Positions 42,406 to 51,399 of a stretch of DNA of 61,450 nt are shown in pieces. The notes below the pieces were generated by a model. It saw only the letters and a program-made list of their open reading frames with translations, was not told where the DNA came from and ran no database searches. The translations under genes and the position numbers were made by a program. Source of the stretch: Streptomyces catenulae (lineage in GTDB: Bacteria; Actinomycetota; Actinomycetes; Streptomycetales; Streptomycetaceae); NCBI RefSeq assembly GCF_000718015.1, contig NZ_JODY01000036.1, forward strand, positions 1-61,450, written 5' to 3'. Within the stretch, counting starts at the first letter, position 1. Each line of letters begins with the position of its first letter.

Positions 42406-43820
42406 CAGCCGGAGCAGGGCGCACCGGCGGCGCGGTGGTGGTCGGCGGCGGGCTGGCCGGTACGGCGGCCGCCCTGGCGCTGGCCGATGCCGGGGCGCGC
42501 GTCACCCTCGTCGAGGGCCGCCCGCGCCTGGGCGGACTGGTCTTCTCCTTCCGCCGCGAGTTCGGCGGCGGCGAGCTGAGCGTCGACAACGGCCAGCATG
42601 TCTTCCTGCGCTGCTGCACCGCCTACGGCGCCTTCCTCGAACGGCTCGGCGCCACCGAGCTGGTCCCGCTCCAGGACCGGATGGACGTGCCCGTCCTCGA
42701 CGCCGACCGGATGCGGCTGGGCCGACTGCGGCGCACCGCGCTGCCCGTCCCGCTGCACCTCGCGGGCAGCCTCGCCCGCTACCCGCACCTGACCGCCGCC
42801 GACCGCGCCTCCGTGGTCCGCGCCACCCTCGCGCTCAAGGGCCTCGACCTCGACGACCCGGCGCTCGACGCGGTCGACTTCGGCAGCTGGCTGCGGCGCC
42901 ACGGCCAGTCCGCCCGCGCCGTCGAGGCGCTCTGGGACCTCGTCGGCGTCGCCACCCTCAACGCCCCCGCCGCCGACGCCTCCCTCGCGCTCGCCGCCAA
43001 GGTCTTCAAGACCGGGCTGCTCTCCGCGCCCGGCGCCGCCGACATCGGCTGGGCCCGGGTCCCGCTCGGCGACGTCCACGACACCCTCTCCCGCACCGCC
43101 CTGGAGAAGGCCGGGGTCCGCGTCCTGCTGCGCACCCGCGCCACCGACCTCACCCGTACGGACTCGGGCTGGCGGGTCACCGTCGCCGACGGGCCGGACG
43201 CCACCGAGGTGCTCGACACCGACACCGTCGTCACGGCCCTCCCGCAGCGCGAGACGCACGCCCTGCTCCCCGCGGGCACCCTCGACGACCAGGACCGGCT
43301 GCTCGACATCGGCACCGCGCCGATCCTCAACCTCCACGTCGTCTACGACCGCAAGGTGCTGCGCCGCCCGTTCTTCACCGCGGTCGGCTCGCCCGTCCAG
43401 TGGGTCTTCGACCGCACCGACACCTCCGGCCTGGCCGCGCTCCCCGAGGGCGCGGGCTGCCAGTACCTGGCGGTGTCCCAGTCGGCCGCGCAGGAGGAGA
43501 TCGGGCAGCCGGTCGCCAAGCTGCGCGACCGCTACCTCCCGGAGCTGGAGCGGCTGCTGCCCGCGGCGCGCGGCGCCCGCGTCCGCGACTTCTTCGTCAC
43601 CCGCGAACGCACCGCGACGTTCGCCCCCACCCCGGGCGTCGGCAGGCTCCGCCCCGCCGCCCGTACCCGTACCCCCGGCCTGTACCTGGCCGGTGCGTGG
43701 ACCGCCACCGGGTGGCCCGCGACCATGGAAGGCGCTGTGCGCAGCGGCCATGCGGCCGCGCGCCACGCGCTCACCGAACTCGGCTTCCCCCGGGGCCGGT
43801 TGCCCCGGGAGGCAGCATGA
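42402..43820 (+). CDS. hpnE: Hydroxysqualene dehydroxylase HpnE
   Basis: A 472-residue FAD amine-oxidase/phytoene-desaturase-like protein: GAVVVGGGLAGTAAALALAD binds ADP, EGRPRLGGLVFSFR follows, and the C-terminal FAD motif is RTPGLYLAGAWTATGWPATM with EGAVRSGHAAA. HpnE reduces hydroxysqualene to squalene, the last step of the HpnCDE route. ATG 42402 follows GGGGGAGG; a GTG 24 bases upstream is less likely. Its end overlaps the next start (ATGA at 43817). Confidence 0.92.
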   Translation: MTAGAGRTGGAVVVGGGLAGTAAALALADAGARVTLVEGRPRLGGLVFSFRREFGGGELSVDNGQHVFLRCCTAYGAFLERLGATELVPLQDRMDVPVLDADRMRLGRLRRTALPVPLHLAGSLARYPHLTAADRASVVRATLALKGLDLDDPALDAVDFGSWLRRHGQSARAVEALWDLVGVATLNAPAADASLALAAKVFKTGLLSAPGAADIGWARVPLGDVHDTLSRTALEKAGVRVLLRTRATDLTRTDSGWRVTVADGPDATEVLDTDTVVTALPQRETHALLPAGTLDDQDRLLDIGTAPILNLHVVYDRKVLRRPFFTAVGSPVQWVFDRTDTSGLAALPEGAGCQYLAVSQSAAQEEIGQPVAKLRDRYLPELERLLPAARGARVRDFFVTRERTATFAPTPGVGRLRPAARTRTPGLYLAGAWTATGWPATMEGAVRSGHAAARHALTELGFPRGRLPREAA

Positions 43821-44938
43821 CAACGCGCACCAGCGCTCGCATGAGCACGAGCATCGGAAACAGAGGAGAAACCGTGAACCCGGCTTCCCCAGCTATCGAC
43901 ACCGAGAGCGTCACCGCGCTGCTGGAGCGCGGGCGCACGCTCGCCACTCCCGTGCTGCGTGCCGCCGTGGACAGACTCGCCCCTCCCATGGACACCGTCG
44001 CCGCCTACCACTTCGGGTGGATCGACGCCGCGGGTCACCCCTCGGCGGGCGACGGCGGCAAGGCGGTACGTCCCGCGCTCTCCCTGCTGTCCGCCGAGGC
44101 CGCGGGCGCGGCGCCGGAGGTCGGCATCCCCGGCGCGGTCGCCGTCGAGCTGGTGCACAACTTCTCGCTGCTCCACGACGACCTGATGGACGGCGACGAG
44201 CAGCGCCGCCACCGCGACACGGTCTGGAAGGTGCACGGCCCGGCCCAGGCCATCCTGGTCGGCGACGCGCTCTTCGCCCTCGCCAACGAACTGCTGCTGG
44301 AACTCGGCACCGTCGAGGCCGGCCGCGCCACCCGCCGTCTGACCACCGCCACCCGTAAGCTGATCGACGGTCAGGCGCAGGACATTTCGTACGAGCACCG
44401 CGAGCGGGTCACCGTCGCGGAGTGTCTGGAGATGGAGGGCAACAAGACCGGCGCGCTGCTGGCCTGTGCCGTCTCCATCGGTGCGGTGCTCGGCGGCGCC
44501 GACGACCGCACCGCCGACACCCTGGAGAAGTACGGCTACCACCTCGGTCTCGCCTTCCAGGCGGTCGACGACCTGCTCGGCATCTGGGGCGACCCGGAGT
44601 CCACCGGCAAGCAGACCTGGAGCGACCTGCGGCAGCGTAAGAAGTCGCTGCCGGTCGTCGCCGCGCTGGACGCCGACGGCCCGGCCTCGCGGCGGCTCGC
44701 CGAGATCCTGGCGGCCGACGCGAAGAAGTCCGAGGACGAGATCGCCGACTTCACGGAGGAGGAGTTCGCCTCCCGCGCCGCACTGATCGAGGAGGCCGGG
44801 GGCCGCGAGTGGACCTCGCAGGAGGCCCGCCGCCAGCACGCCACGGCCATCGCCGCGCTCGACGAGGTCGAGATGCCCGAGAAGGTCCGCGCGCAACTCG
44901 TCGCGCTCGCGGACTTCGTCGTCGTACGACAGAGATGA
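43817..44938 (+). CDS. Polyprenyl diphosphate synthase (farnesyl/geranylgeranyl type)
   Basis: A head-to-tail prenyl synthase of about 373 residues: GGKAVRPALSLLSAEAAG, the first Asp-rich motif LLHDDLMDGDEQRR and the second AFQAVDDLLGIWGD. It elongates DMAPP with IPP, here most likely to farnesyl diphosphate for HpnD, although chain length cannot be read with certainty. Two starts are plausible: ATG 43817, overlapping the hpnE stop with GGGAGG upstream, and GTG 43874, with GAGGAG upstream. The 19 residues between them are Thr/Ser/Arg-rich and not conserved-looking. Confidence 0.9.
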   Translation: MTTRTSARMSTSIGNRGETVNPASPAIDTESVTALLERGRTLATPVLRAAVDRLAPPMDTVAAYHFGWIDAAGHPSAGDGGKAVRPALSLLSAEAAGAAPEVGIPGAVAVELVHNFSLLHDDLMDGDEQRRHRDTVWKVHGPAQAILVGDALFALANELLLELGTVEAGRATRRLTTATRKLIDGQAQDISYEHRERVTVAECLEMEGNKTGALLACAVSIGAVLGGADDRTADTLEKYGYHLGLAFQAVDDLLGIWGDPESTGKQTWSDLRQRKKSLPVVAALDADGPASRRLAEILAADAKKSEDEIADFTEEEFASRAALIEEAGGREWTSQEARRQHATAIAALDEVEMPEKVRAQLVALADFVVVRQR

Positions 44939-45042
44939 GCACTATCGACACGAACTGATCGCAGTCGCCGGCCGGTGCCAGCCGGGCGCCGGCCGACGGA
45001 ATCCCTGAGCACGCTTCACAGTTCACTGCAGAAGGGGAAGCC

Positions 45043-47034
45043 ATGACAGCGACGACCGACGGAAGCACCGGGGCCCTGCCGCCCCGGGCCCCCTCGGCCA
45101 GTGATGCCGCCGGTCACACCGGTGATCCGGCGGGCATCGCAGAGCAGGCCCGGCGTGCGACGGAGCGCGCCACCGCATATCTCCTCTCCGTCCAGGACCC
45201 CGCCGGATGGTGGAAGGGCGACCTGGAGACCAACGTCACGATGGACGCCGAGGACCTGATGCTCCGCCAGTTCCTGGGCATCCGGGACGCGCGGACCACC
45301 GAGGCGGCCGCCCGGTACATCCGCGGCAAGCAGCGCGAGGACGGCGCCTGGGCCACCTTCCACGGCGGGCCCGGCGACCTCTCCACCACCGTCGAGGCGT
45401 ATGTCGCCCTGCGGCTCGCCGGGGACACCCCCGAAGCCCCGCACATGGCGCGCGCCGCCGCCCGGGTCCGCGAGGCCGGCGGTATCGCCGCGTCCCGCGT
45501 CTTCACCCGCATCTGGCTGGCCCTCTTCGGCTGGTGGAAGTGGGAGGACCTGCCGGAACTCCCGCCGGAGCTGATCCACCTCCCCAAGTGGTTCCCGCTC
45601 AACATCTACGACTTCGGGTGCTGGGCGCGGCAGACGATCGTGCCGCTCACCATCGTCTCGGCCAAGCGCCCGGTGCGCCCCGCGCCGTTCGGCCTCGACG
45701 AGCTGCACACCGACCCGGCCGTCCCCGTCCCGCCGCGCCCGCTCGCACCGGCCACCAGCTGGGACGGCCTCTTCCAGCGTCTCGACAGGGCGCTGCACCT
45801 CTACCACAAGGTCGCGCTCCGTCCGGTGCGCGCCGCCGCGATGCGCTCCGCGGCCCGCTGGATCATCGAACGCCAGGAGAACGACGGCTGCTGGGGAGGG
45901 ATCCAGCCGCCCGCCGTCTACTCCGTCATCGCCCTGCACCTGCTCGGCTACGACCTCGACCATCCGGTCCTCAAGGCGGGCCTGGCCTCGCTGGACCGCT
46001 TCGCGGTCTGGCGCGAGGACGGCTCCCGGATGATCGAGGCGTGCCAGTCGCCGGTCTGGGACACCTGTCTGGCCACCATCGCCCTCGCCGACGCCGGGCT
46101 CCCCGCCGACCACCCGCAGCTGGTCAGGGCCGCCGACTGGATGCTCGCCGAACAGATCGACCGGCCCGGCGACTGGCAGGTCCGCCGTCCGCGTCTCGCC
46201 TCCGGCGGCTGGGGCTTCGAGTTCGAGAACGACAACTACCCGGACATCGACGACACCGCCGAGGTCGTCCTCGCGCTGCGCCGGGTCGACCACCCGGACC
46301 CGCGGCGGATCGAGGAGGCGGTGGCGCGCGGGGTGCGCTGGAGCGCCGGGATGCAGTCGCGGAACGGCGCGTGGGGCGCGTTCGACGCGGACAACACCAG
46401 CCCGTTCCCCAACCGGCTGCCGTTCTGCGACTTCGGCGAGGTCATCGACCCGCCGTCGGCGGACGTCACCGCCCATGTCGTCGAGATGTTCGCCGACACC
46501 GGACGCGCCGACCATCCGCGCGCCCGCCGCGGCATCGCCTGGCTGCTGGCCGAGCAGGAGCCCTGCGGCGCCTGGTTCGGCCGCTGGGGCACCAACTACC
46601 TCTACGGCACCGGTTCGGTCCTCCCCGCCCTCGCCGCGGCCGGGATCCCCCGTACGCATCCGGCCGTGCGGCGCGCCGTCGCCTGGTTGGAGCGGGTGCA
46701 GAACACCGACGGCGGCTGGGGCGAGGACCAGCGCTCGTACCAGGACAAGGAGACCTGGACCGGCCGCGGCGCCTCCACCGCCTCGCAGACCGCGTGGGCG
46801 CTGATGGCGCTGCTGGCCGCCGGGGAGCGGGAGAACGAGGCGGTCCGGCGCGGGGTGCGCTGGCTGGCCGACACCCAGCTGGCGGACGGCTCCTGGGACG
46901 AGCCGTACTTCACCGGCACCGGCTTCCCCTGGGACTTCTCCATCAACTACCACCTGTACCGCCAGGTCTTCCCGCTGACGGCGCTGGGCCGTTACGTGGG
47001 CGGCGGACCGGCCGCCGCACCGCTGGGGGCCTGA
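45043..47034 (+). CDS. shc: Squalene-hopene cyclase
   Basis: A 663-residue cyclase of two alpha/alpha-barrel domains with repeated QW motifs (QREDGAWATF, QENDGCWGGIQ, QSRNGAWGAFD, QNTDGGWGED, QLADGSWDE). The protonating DxDDTA motif is at 401-406 (YPDIDDTAEVV), so the catalytic proton donor is the middle Asp403. It folds squalene to hopene/hopanol at the membrane face. It begins 104 bp after the prenyl synthase, the widest gap in the operon. Its stop overlaps the next ATG (TGATG). Confidence 0.96.
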   Translation: MTATTDGSTGALPPRAPSASDAAGHTGDPAGIAEQARRATERATAYLLSVQDPAGWWKGDLETNVTMDAEDLMLRQFLGIRDARTTEAAARYIRGKQREDGAWATFHGGPGDLSTTVEAYVALRLAGDTPEAPHMARAAARVREAGGIAASRVFTRIWLALFGWWKWEDLPELPPELIHLPKWFPLNIYDFGCWARQTIVPLTIVSAKRPVRPAPFGLDELHTDPAVPVPPRPLAPATSWDGLFQRLDRALHLYHKVALRPVRAAAMRSAARWIIERQENDGCWGGIQPPAVYSVIALHLLGYDLDHPVLKAGLASLDRFAVWREDGSRMIEACQSPVWDTCLATIALADAGLPADHPQLVRAADWMLAEQIDRPGDWQVRRPRLASGGWGFEFENDNYPDIDDTAEVVLALRRVDHPDPRRIEEAVARGVRWSAGMQSRNGAWGAFDADNTSPFPNRLPFCDFGEVIDPPSADVTAHVVEMFADTGRADHPRARRGIAWLLAEQEPCGAWFGRWGTNYLYGTGSVLPALAAAGIPRTHPAVRRAVAWLERVQNTDGGWGEDQRSYQDKETWTGRGASTASQTAWALMALLAAGERENEAVRRGVRWLADTQLADGSWDEPYFTGTGFPWDFSINYHLYRQVFPLTALGRYVGGGPAAAPLGA

Positions 47035-47687
47035 TGCCGAGACGGCCCCCGCCGGAGGGCGAGCCGCCGCTGCTGGTCGCCTGTGCGCTCGGCATCGAAC
47101 GGCTCGCGCTGCGCGGCGGGGGCCGGGGCGCCGCCGGGGCCGCCCATGTCACGCTCCGCACCGGCATGGGGCCGCACGCCGCCGAACGCGCCATGGAGCG
47201 GGCGCTCGCCCCGGGCGCGGCCACCGCGCTCTCCCCGGTGATCGCCAGCGGCTTCTGCGCCGGGCTCGCCCCGGGCATGCGCCCCGGCGACGTGGTGGTC
47301 GCCGAGCGGACCCGTGACCACCGACCGGACGCATCCGCCGTGCCCTGTCACGGGGGTCCGCTGGCCGCGGCGCTGCGCGCGCGGGGGCTGACCGTCCACA
47401 CCGGGCTGCTGCAGGGCAGTGACCATGTGGTGCGGGGTGCGGAGCGGGCGGCGCTGCACGCCGCGGGCGCGGTCGCGGTGGACATGGAGTCCGCCGCGAC
47501 GCTGCGTGCGGCGCGGCGGGCCGGGGACCGCCCGGTTGCGGCCGTCCGGGTGGTCGTGGACGCTCCAGAACATGAACTGCTGCGCCTGGCGACCCTGCGC
47601 GGAGGAATATCGGCCTTCCGCGTGCTGCGGTCAGTCCTTCCTGTTTTCTTCGAATGGCACCGTTCTTTGCTGCTCCCCTGGAGGTGA
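47034..47687 (+). CDS. hpnG: HpnG-like nucleosidase/phosphorylase
   Basis: A 217-residue phosphorylase-superfamily protein. PLLVACALGIERLALR, VTLRTGMGPHAAERAM, VIASGFCAGLAPGMRPGDVV and AVAVDMESAATLRAARRAG match the MTA/SAH-nucleosidase fold, the last being the substrate-binding Met-Glu-Ser block. HpnG removes adenine from adenosylhopane to give (phospho)ribosylhopane. Its position between shc and hpnH fits. The ATG at 47034 overlaps the shc stop, and its own TGA falls in the spacer between the hpnH ribosome site and start. Confidence 0.88.
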   Translation: MPRRPPPEGEPPLLVACALGIERLALRGGGRGAAGAAHVTLRTGMGPHAAERAMERALAPGAATALSPVIASGFCAGLAPGMRPGDVVVAERTRDHRPDASAVPCHGGPLAAALRARGLTVHTGLLQGSDHVVRGAERAALHAAGAVAVDMESAATLRAARRAGDRPVAAVRVVVDAPEHELLRLATLRGGISAFRVLRSVLPVFFEWHRSLLLPWR

Positions 47688-47692
47688 GCCAG

Positions 47693-48715
47693 ATGGCCAT
47701 GCCGCTCCGCCAGTCCATCCGGGTCGGGACCTATCTCTTTGAACAGAAGATGCGGAAGCGCGACAAGTTTCCGCTGATCGTCGAGTTGGAGCCGCTGTTC
47801 GCCTGCAACCTCAAGTGCGAGGGGTGCGGCAAGATCCAGCACCCCGCGGGCGTGCTCAAGCAGCGGATGCCGGTGGCGCAGGCGGTGGGGGCGGTGCTGG
47901 AGTCCGGCGCCCCGATGGTCTCCATCGCCGGTGGCGAACCCCTGATGCACCCTCAGATCGACGAGATCGTCCGGCAGTTGGTGGCCCGGCGGAAATACGT
48001 CTTCCTCTGCACCAACGCGATGCTGCTCCGGAAGAAGCTGGAGAAGTTCACGCCCTCGCGGTACTTCGCCTTCGCGGTGCACATCGACGGGATGCGCGAG
48101 CGCCACGACGAGTCCGTCGCGAAGGAGGGCGTCTTCGACGAGGCGGTGGCCGCCATCAAGGAGGCCAAGCGGCGCGGCTTCCGCGTCACCACCAACTCCA
48201 CCTTCTTCAACACCGACACCCCGCAGACCATCATCGAGGTGCTGAACTTCCTCAACGACGACCTCCAGGTCGACGAGATGATGCTGTCGCCCGCCTACGC
48301 GTACGAGAAGGCGCCCGACCAGGAGCACTTCCTCGGCGTCGAGCAGACCCGGGAGCTGTTCAAGAAGGCGTTCGCCGGGGGCAACCGCGGCCGCTGGCGC
48401 CTCAACCACAGCCCGCTCTTCCTCGACTTCCTGGAGGGCAAGGCGGACTTCCCGTGCACCGCCTGGGCGATCCCCAACTACTCCCTCTTCGGCTGGCAGC
48501 GCCCCTGCTACCTGATGAGCGACGGCTACGTCCCCACGTACCGCCAGCTCATCGAGGAGACCGACTGGGAGAAGTACGGCCGCGGCAAGGATCCGCGGTG
48601 CGCCAACTGCATGGCGCACTGCGGCTACGAGCCGACCGCCGTGCTGGCCACCATGGGGTCGCTCAAGGAGTCGCTGCGCGCGGCGCGCGAGACCGTCGCG
48701 GGCAACCGTGACTGA
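47693..48715 (+). CDS. hpnH: Adenosylhopane synthase HpnH (radical SAM)
   Basis: A 340-residue radical-SAM enzyme. FACNLKCEGCGKIQHP supplies the 4Fe-4S ligands (Cys38, Cys42, Cys45) and VSIAGGEPLMHPQ binds SAM. The C-terminal CANCMAHCGYEPTAVL belongs to the domain of unknown function following HpnH. It attaches the 5'-deoxyadenosyl radical to diploptene, giving adenosylhopane, the first C35 hopanoid. ATG 47693 has GGAGG eight bases upstream; a start at 47654 would run into hpnG. It overlaps the aminotransferase gene by 8 bp. Confidence 0.94.
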   Translation: MAMPLRQSIRVGTYLFEQKMRKRDKFPLIVELEPLFACNLKCEGCGKIQHPAGVLKQRMPVAQAVGAVLESGAPMVSIAGGEPLMHPQIDEIVRQLVARRKYVFLCTNAMLLRKKLEKFTPSRYFAFAVHIDGMRERHDESVAKEGVFDEAVAAIKEAKRRGFRVTTNSTFFNTDTPQTIIEVLNFLNDDLQVDEMMLSPAYAYEKAPDQEHFLGVEQTRELFKKAFAGGNRGRWRLNHSPLFLDFLEGKADFPCTAWAIPNYSLFGWQRPCYLMSDGYVPTYRQLIEETDWEKYGRGKDPRCANCMAHCGYEPTAVLATMGSLKESLRAARETVAGNRD

Positions 48716-50171
48716 CACGTCCGCCGCCCGTGGCCCGGGCGGCGCGTACCGCCCGGGCCACGGGGAGCGACGGGGAGGGGAGCCACCGGTGACCGGCTTC
48801 GATCTGGGCGCGCTGCTGGCCGAGCGCGGCGGCGAACGCTACGACCTGCACAGCCGCCATCTCAACCACCAGCTGCCGCGGATGCTGCACACCCTCGGCT
48901 TCGACAAGGTCTACGAGCGGGCCGAGGGCGCCTACTTCTGGGACGCCGACGGGCAGGACTACCTCGACATGCTCGCCGGTTTCGGGGTGATGGGCCTGGG
49001 CCGCCACCACCCGGTCGTCCGGCGGGCGCTGCACGACGTCCTCGACGCGCAACTGGCGGACCTCACCCGCTTCGACTGCCAGCCGCTGCCCGGTCTGCTC
49101 GCCGAGAAGCTGCTCGCCCACACGCCCCACCTGGACCGGGTGTTCTTCGGCAACAGCGGCACCGAAGCCGTCGAGACCGCCCTGAAGTTCGCCCGCTACG
49201 CGACCGGGAGACCCCGCGTCCTGTACTGCACCCACGCCTTCCACGGTCTGACCACCGGCTCCCTGTCGGTCAACGGCGAGGACGGCTTCCGCGACGGCTT
49301 CGCCCCGCTGCTGCCGGACACTGCGATCGAGCTGGGCGATCTGGCCGCGCTGGAGCGGGAGCTGCGCCGCGGGGACGTGGCGGCGCTGGTCGTCGAGCCG
49401 ATCCAGGGCAAGGGTGTGCTGCCGACCCCGCCCGGCTTCCTCGCCGCCGCCCAGGAACTGCTCCACCGCCACCAGGCGCTGCTGATCGCCGACGAGGTGC
49501 AGACCGGGCTCGGCCGCACCGGCGACTTCTTCGCCTACCAGCACGAGGCGGGCGTCGAACCGGACCTGGTCTGCGTCGCCAAGACGCTCTCCGGCGGCTA
49601 CGTCCCGGTCGGCGCGACGCTCGGCAAGGACTGGATCTTCAAGAAGGTCTACTCGTCCATGGACCGGGTGCTGGTCCACTCCGCCAGCTTCGGCGCCAAC
49701 GCCCAGGCGATGGCGGCGGGCCTGGCGGTGCTCGCCGTGCTGGAGGACGAACAGCTCGTCGCCCACGCCCGCCGCACCGGCGATCTGCTGCGCACCCGGC
49801 TGGCCGCGCTCACCGACCGGTACGAGCTGCTGCACGAGGTGCGCGGCCGGGGCCTGATGATCGGCATCGAGTTCGGCCGCCCGAGGTCGCTGGCGCTGCG
49901 CGGCCGCTGGACGATGCTCCAGGCGGCCCGCAAGGGCCTCTTCGCGCAGATGGTCGTGGTGCCGCTGCTCCAGCGCCACCGGATCCTCACCCAGGTCTCC
50001 GGCGACCGCCTGGAGGTCATCAAGCTGATCCCGCCGCTGATCATCGGCGAGCGGGAGGTGGACCGGTTCGTCGACGCGTTCACCGCCGTCATGGACGAGG
50101 CGCACACGGGCTCCGGCCTGATGTGGGACTTCGGCCGGACGCTGGTGAAGCAGGCAGTCGCCCACCGCTGA
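48708..50171 (+). CDS. hpnO: Class III PLP aminotransferase, probable HpnO
   Basis: A 487-residue fold-type I aminotransferase of the acetylornithine/GABA class. It shows FGNSGTEAVETALKFAR, CTHAFHGLTTGSLSVNG, ALLIADEVQTGLGRTG (Asp262) and the Schiff-base Lys292 in VCVAKTLSGGYVPVG. In hopanoid operons this class makes aminobacteriohopanetriol from ribosylhopane. GTG 48708 overlaps hpnH; a GTG at 48789 after GGGGAGGGGAG is a shorter alternative. ispG and dxs, which I recall lying before this gene in S. coelicolor, are missing here. Confidence 0.85.
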   Translation: MTDTSAARGPGGAYRPGHGERRGGEPPVTGFDLGALLAERGGERYDLHSRHLNHQLPRMLHTLGFDKVYERAEGAYFWDADGQDYLDMLAGFGVMGLGRHHPVVRRALHDVLDAQLADLTRFDCQPLPGLLAEKLLAHTPHLDRVFFGNSGTEAVETALKFARYATGRPRVLYCTHAFHGLTTGSLSVNGEDGFRDGFAPLLPDTAIELGDLAALERELRRGDVAALVVEPIQGKGVLPTPPGFLAAAQELLHRHQALLIADEVQTGLGRTGDFFAYQHEAGVEPDLVCVAKTLSGGYVPVGATLGKDWIFKKVYSSMDRVLVHSASFGANAQAMAAGLAVLAVLEDEQLVAHARRTGDLLRTRLAALTDRYELLHEVRGRGLMIGIEFGRPRSLALRGRWTMLQAARKGLFAQMVVVPLLQRHRILTQVSGDRLEVIKLIPPLIIGEREVDRFVDAFTAVMDEAHTGSGLMWDFGRTLVKQAVAHR

Positions 50172-50197
50172 CGGGGCGACCCACAGGAGGGGGAGAG

Positions 50198-51373
50198 ATG
50201 AGCGACGACGCCACGGTGCGGGCCGTCAACGCGATGACGGCCCGCTGGGCGCGGGCGGCCGTGGGGGAGCGGGGCACGGTCCTGGCCGCCGCCGGGGTCT
50301 GGCCGCTGCTCGCCCTGCTCACCACCCCGGCCGCGGGCCCGGCCCGTACGGAGCTGGCCGCCGCCCTCGGCACCGCCCCGGAGCACGCGATGGACGAGGC
50401 CCGCGCGCTGCTCGCCACGCTGGACGCGATGGACGGCACCGACGCGGCCGCCGGGGTGTGGGCCGCCCGCTCCGCCGGACTCCGCCCGGAGTGGTGCGCG
50501 CGGCTGCCGGAGGGCGCGCTCGGCGAGCTGACCGGCGACGCCGCCGCCGACCGCGCCGCGCTGGACGCCTGGGCGCGGCGCGGCACCGACGGCATGATCG
50601 AACGGATGCCGGTGGCGGTCGGCCCCGGCACGCTGCTGGTGCTGGCGAGCGCGCTGCTGCTCCGCACCACCTGGGAGACCCCGTTCGCCGAGCGCCCGCT
50701 GCGCCCGGTCGAGGGCCCGTGGGCGGGGCGGACGCTGGCGGAGCTGTACCGCCGTACGGAGGACGGTGCGCAGCTGCGGGTGCACCACACACCGGACGGT
50801 CCGCTGACCGATGCCCGGGTCGCGGGCACGGACGGCCTCGACGTCCATCTGCTGCTCGGCCCGGAGCGGCTGCCGGGCGGGGAGGTGCTGGCACACGGTG
50901 TGGCGGCGCTCGGCGGGGCGTACCCGATGGCGCCCGGCGCGGACGGGAGCGGTCCGGGGCTCGCCGTCTCCTCGGTGCCGTCCCCGCACGGCCGTCCGCT
51001 GACCGAGCTGTGCACCACGCGGTGGACCGTCGACGCCGACCACGATCTGCTGGGGTGGCCCGAGGTGTTCGGGCTCGGCGCGGTGGCGCGGGCGTCGGCC
51101 GGGCACTTCCCGGGGATGGCCACGCGCCCGCTGGCGGTCTCCGCGGCGCGGCAGACGGCGACGGCGACGTTCGGGCCGCTCGGCTTCCGGGCGGCGGCGG
51201 TCACCGCGATCGGGATGCGCGCGGCGGGCATGGCGTCGCCGCCGCCGCTCCGCTCCCGGCTGGTGACGGCGTACTTCACGCGGCCGTTCGGCTTTCTGGC
51301 AGTGCACCGGGCGAGCGGGCTGGTGCCGGTCGCCGGGTGGGTCACCGACCCCGATCCGTACCCGGTGGTGTGA
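50198..51373 (+). CDS. Serpin-like protein
   Basis: A 391-residue serine-protease-inhibitor fold. The shutter/breach region is visible as GTDGMIERMPVAVGPGT and LVLASALLLRTTWETPF, recalling the eukaryotic NAxxFKGxWxxxF block. Near the C-terminus FGPLGFRAAAVTAIGMRAAG occupies the reactive-centre hinge region, followed by YFTRPFGFLAVHRASG. The hinge is not the small-residue run of strong inhibitors, so activity is uncertain. There is no signal peptide, implying a cytoplasmic role. ATG 50198 has AGGAGGGGGAG upstream and lies 26 bp after hpnO, so it is probably cotranscribed with the hopanoid genes. Confidence 0.78.
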   Translation: MSDDATVRAVNAMTARWARAAVGERGTVLAAAGVWPLLALLTTPAAGPARTELAAALGTAPEHAMDEARALLATLDAMDGTDAAAGVWAARSAGLRPEWCARLPEGALGELTGDAAADRAALDAWARRGTDGMIERMPVAVGPGTLLVLASALLLRTTWETPFAERPLRPVEGPWAGRTLAELYRRTEDGAQLRVHHTPDGPLTDARVAGTDGLDVHLLLGPERLPGGEVLAHGVAALGGAYPMAPGADGSGPGLAVSSVPSPHGRPLTELCTTRWTVDADHDLLGWPEVFGLGAVARASAGHFPGMATRPLAVSAARQTATATFGPLGFRAAAVTAIGMRAAGMASPPPLRSRLVTAYFTRPFGFLAVHRASGLVPVAGWVTDPDPYPVV

Positions 51374-51399
51374 GGCCGGGTACGGAGCCGGGTGCGGGC

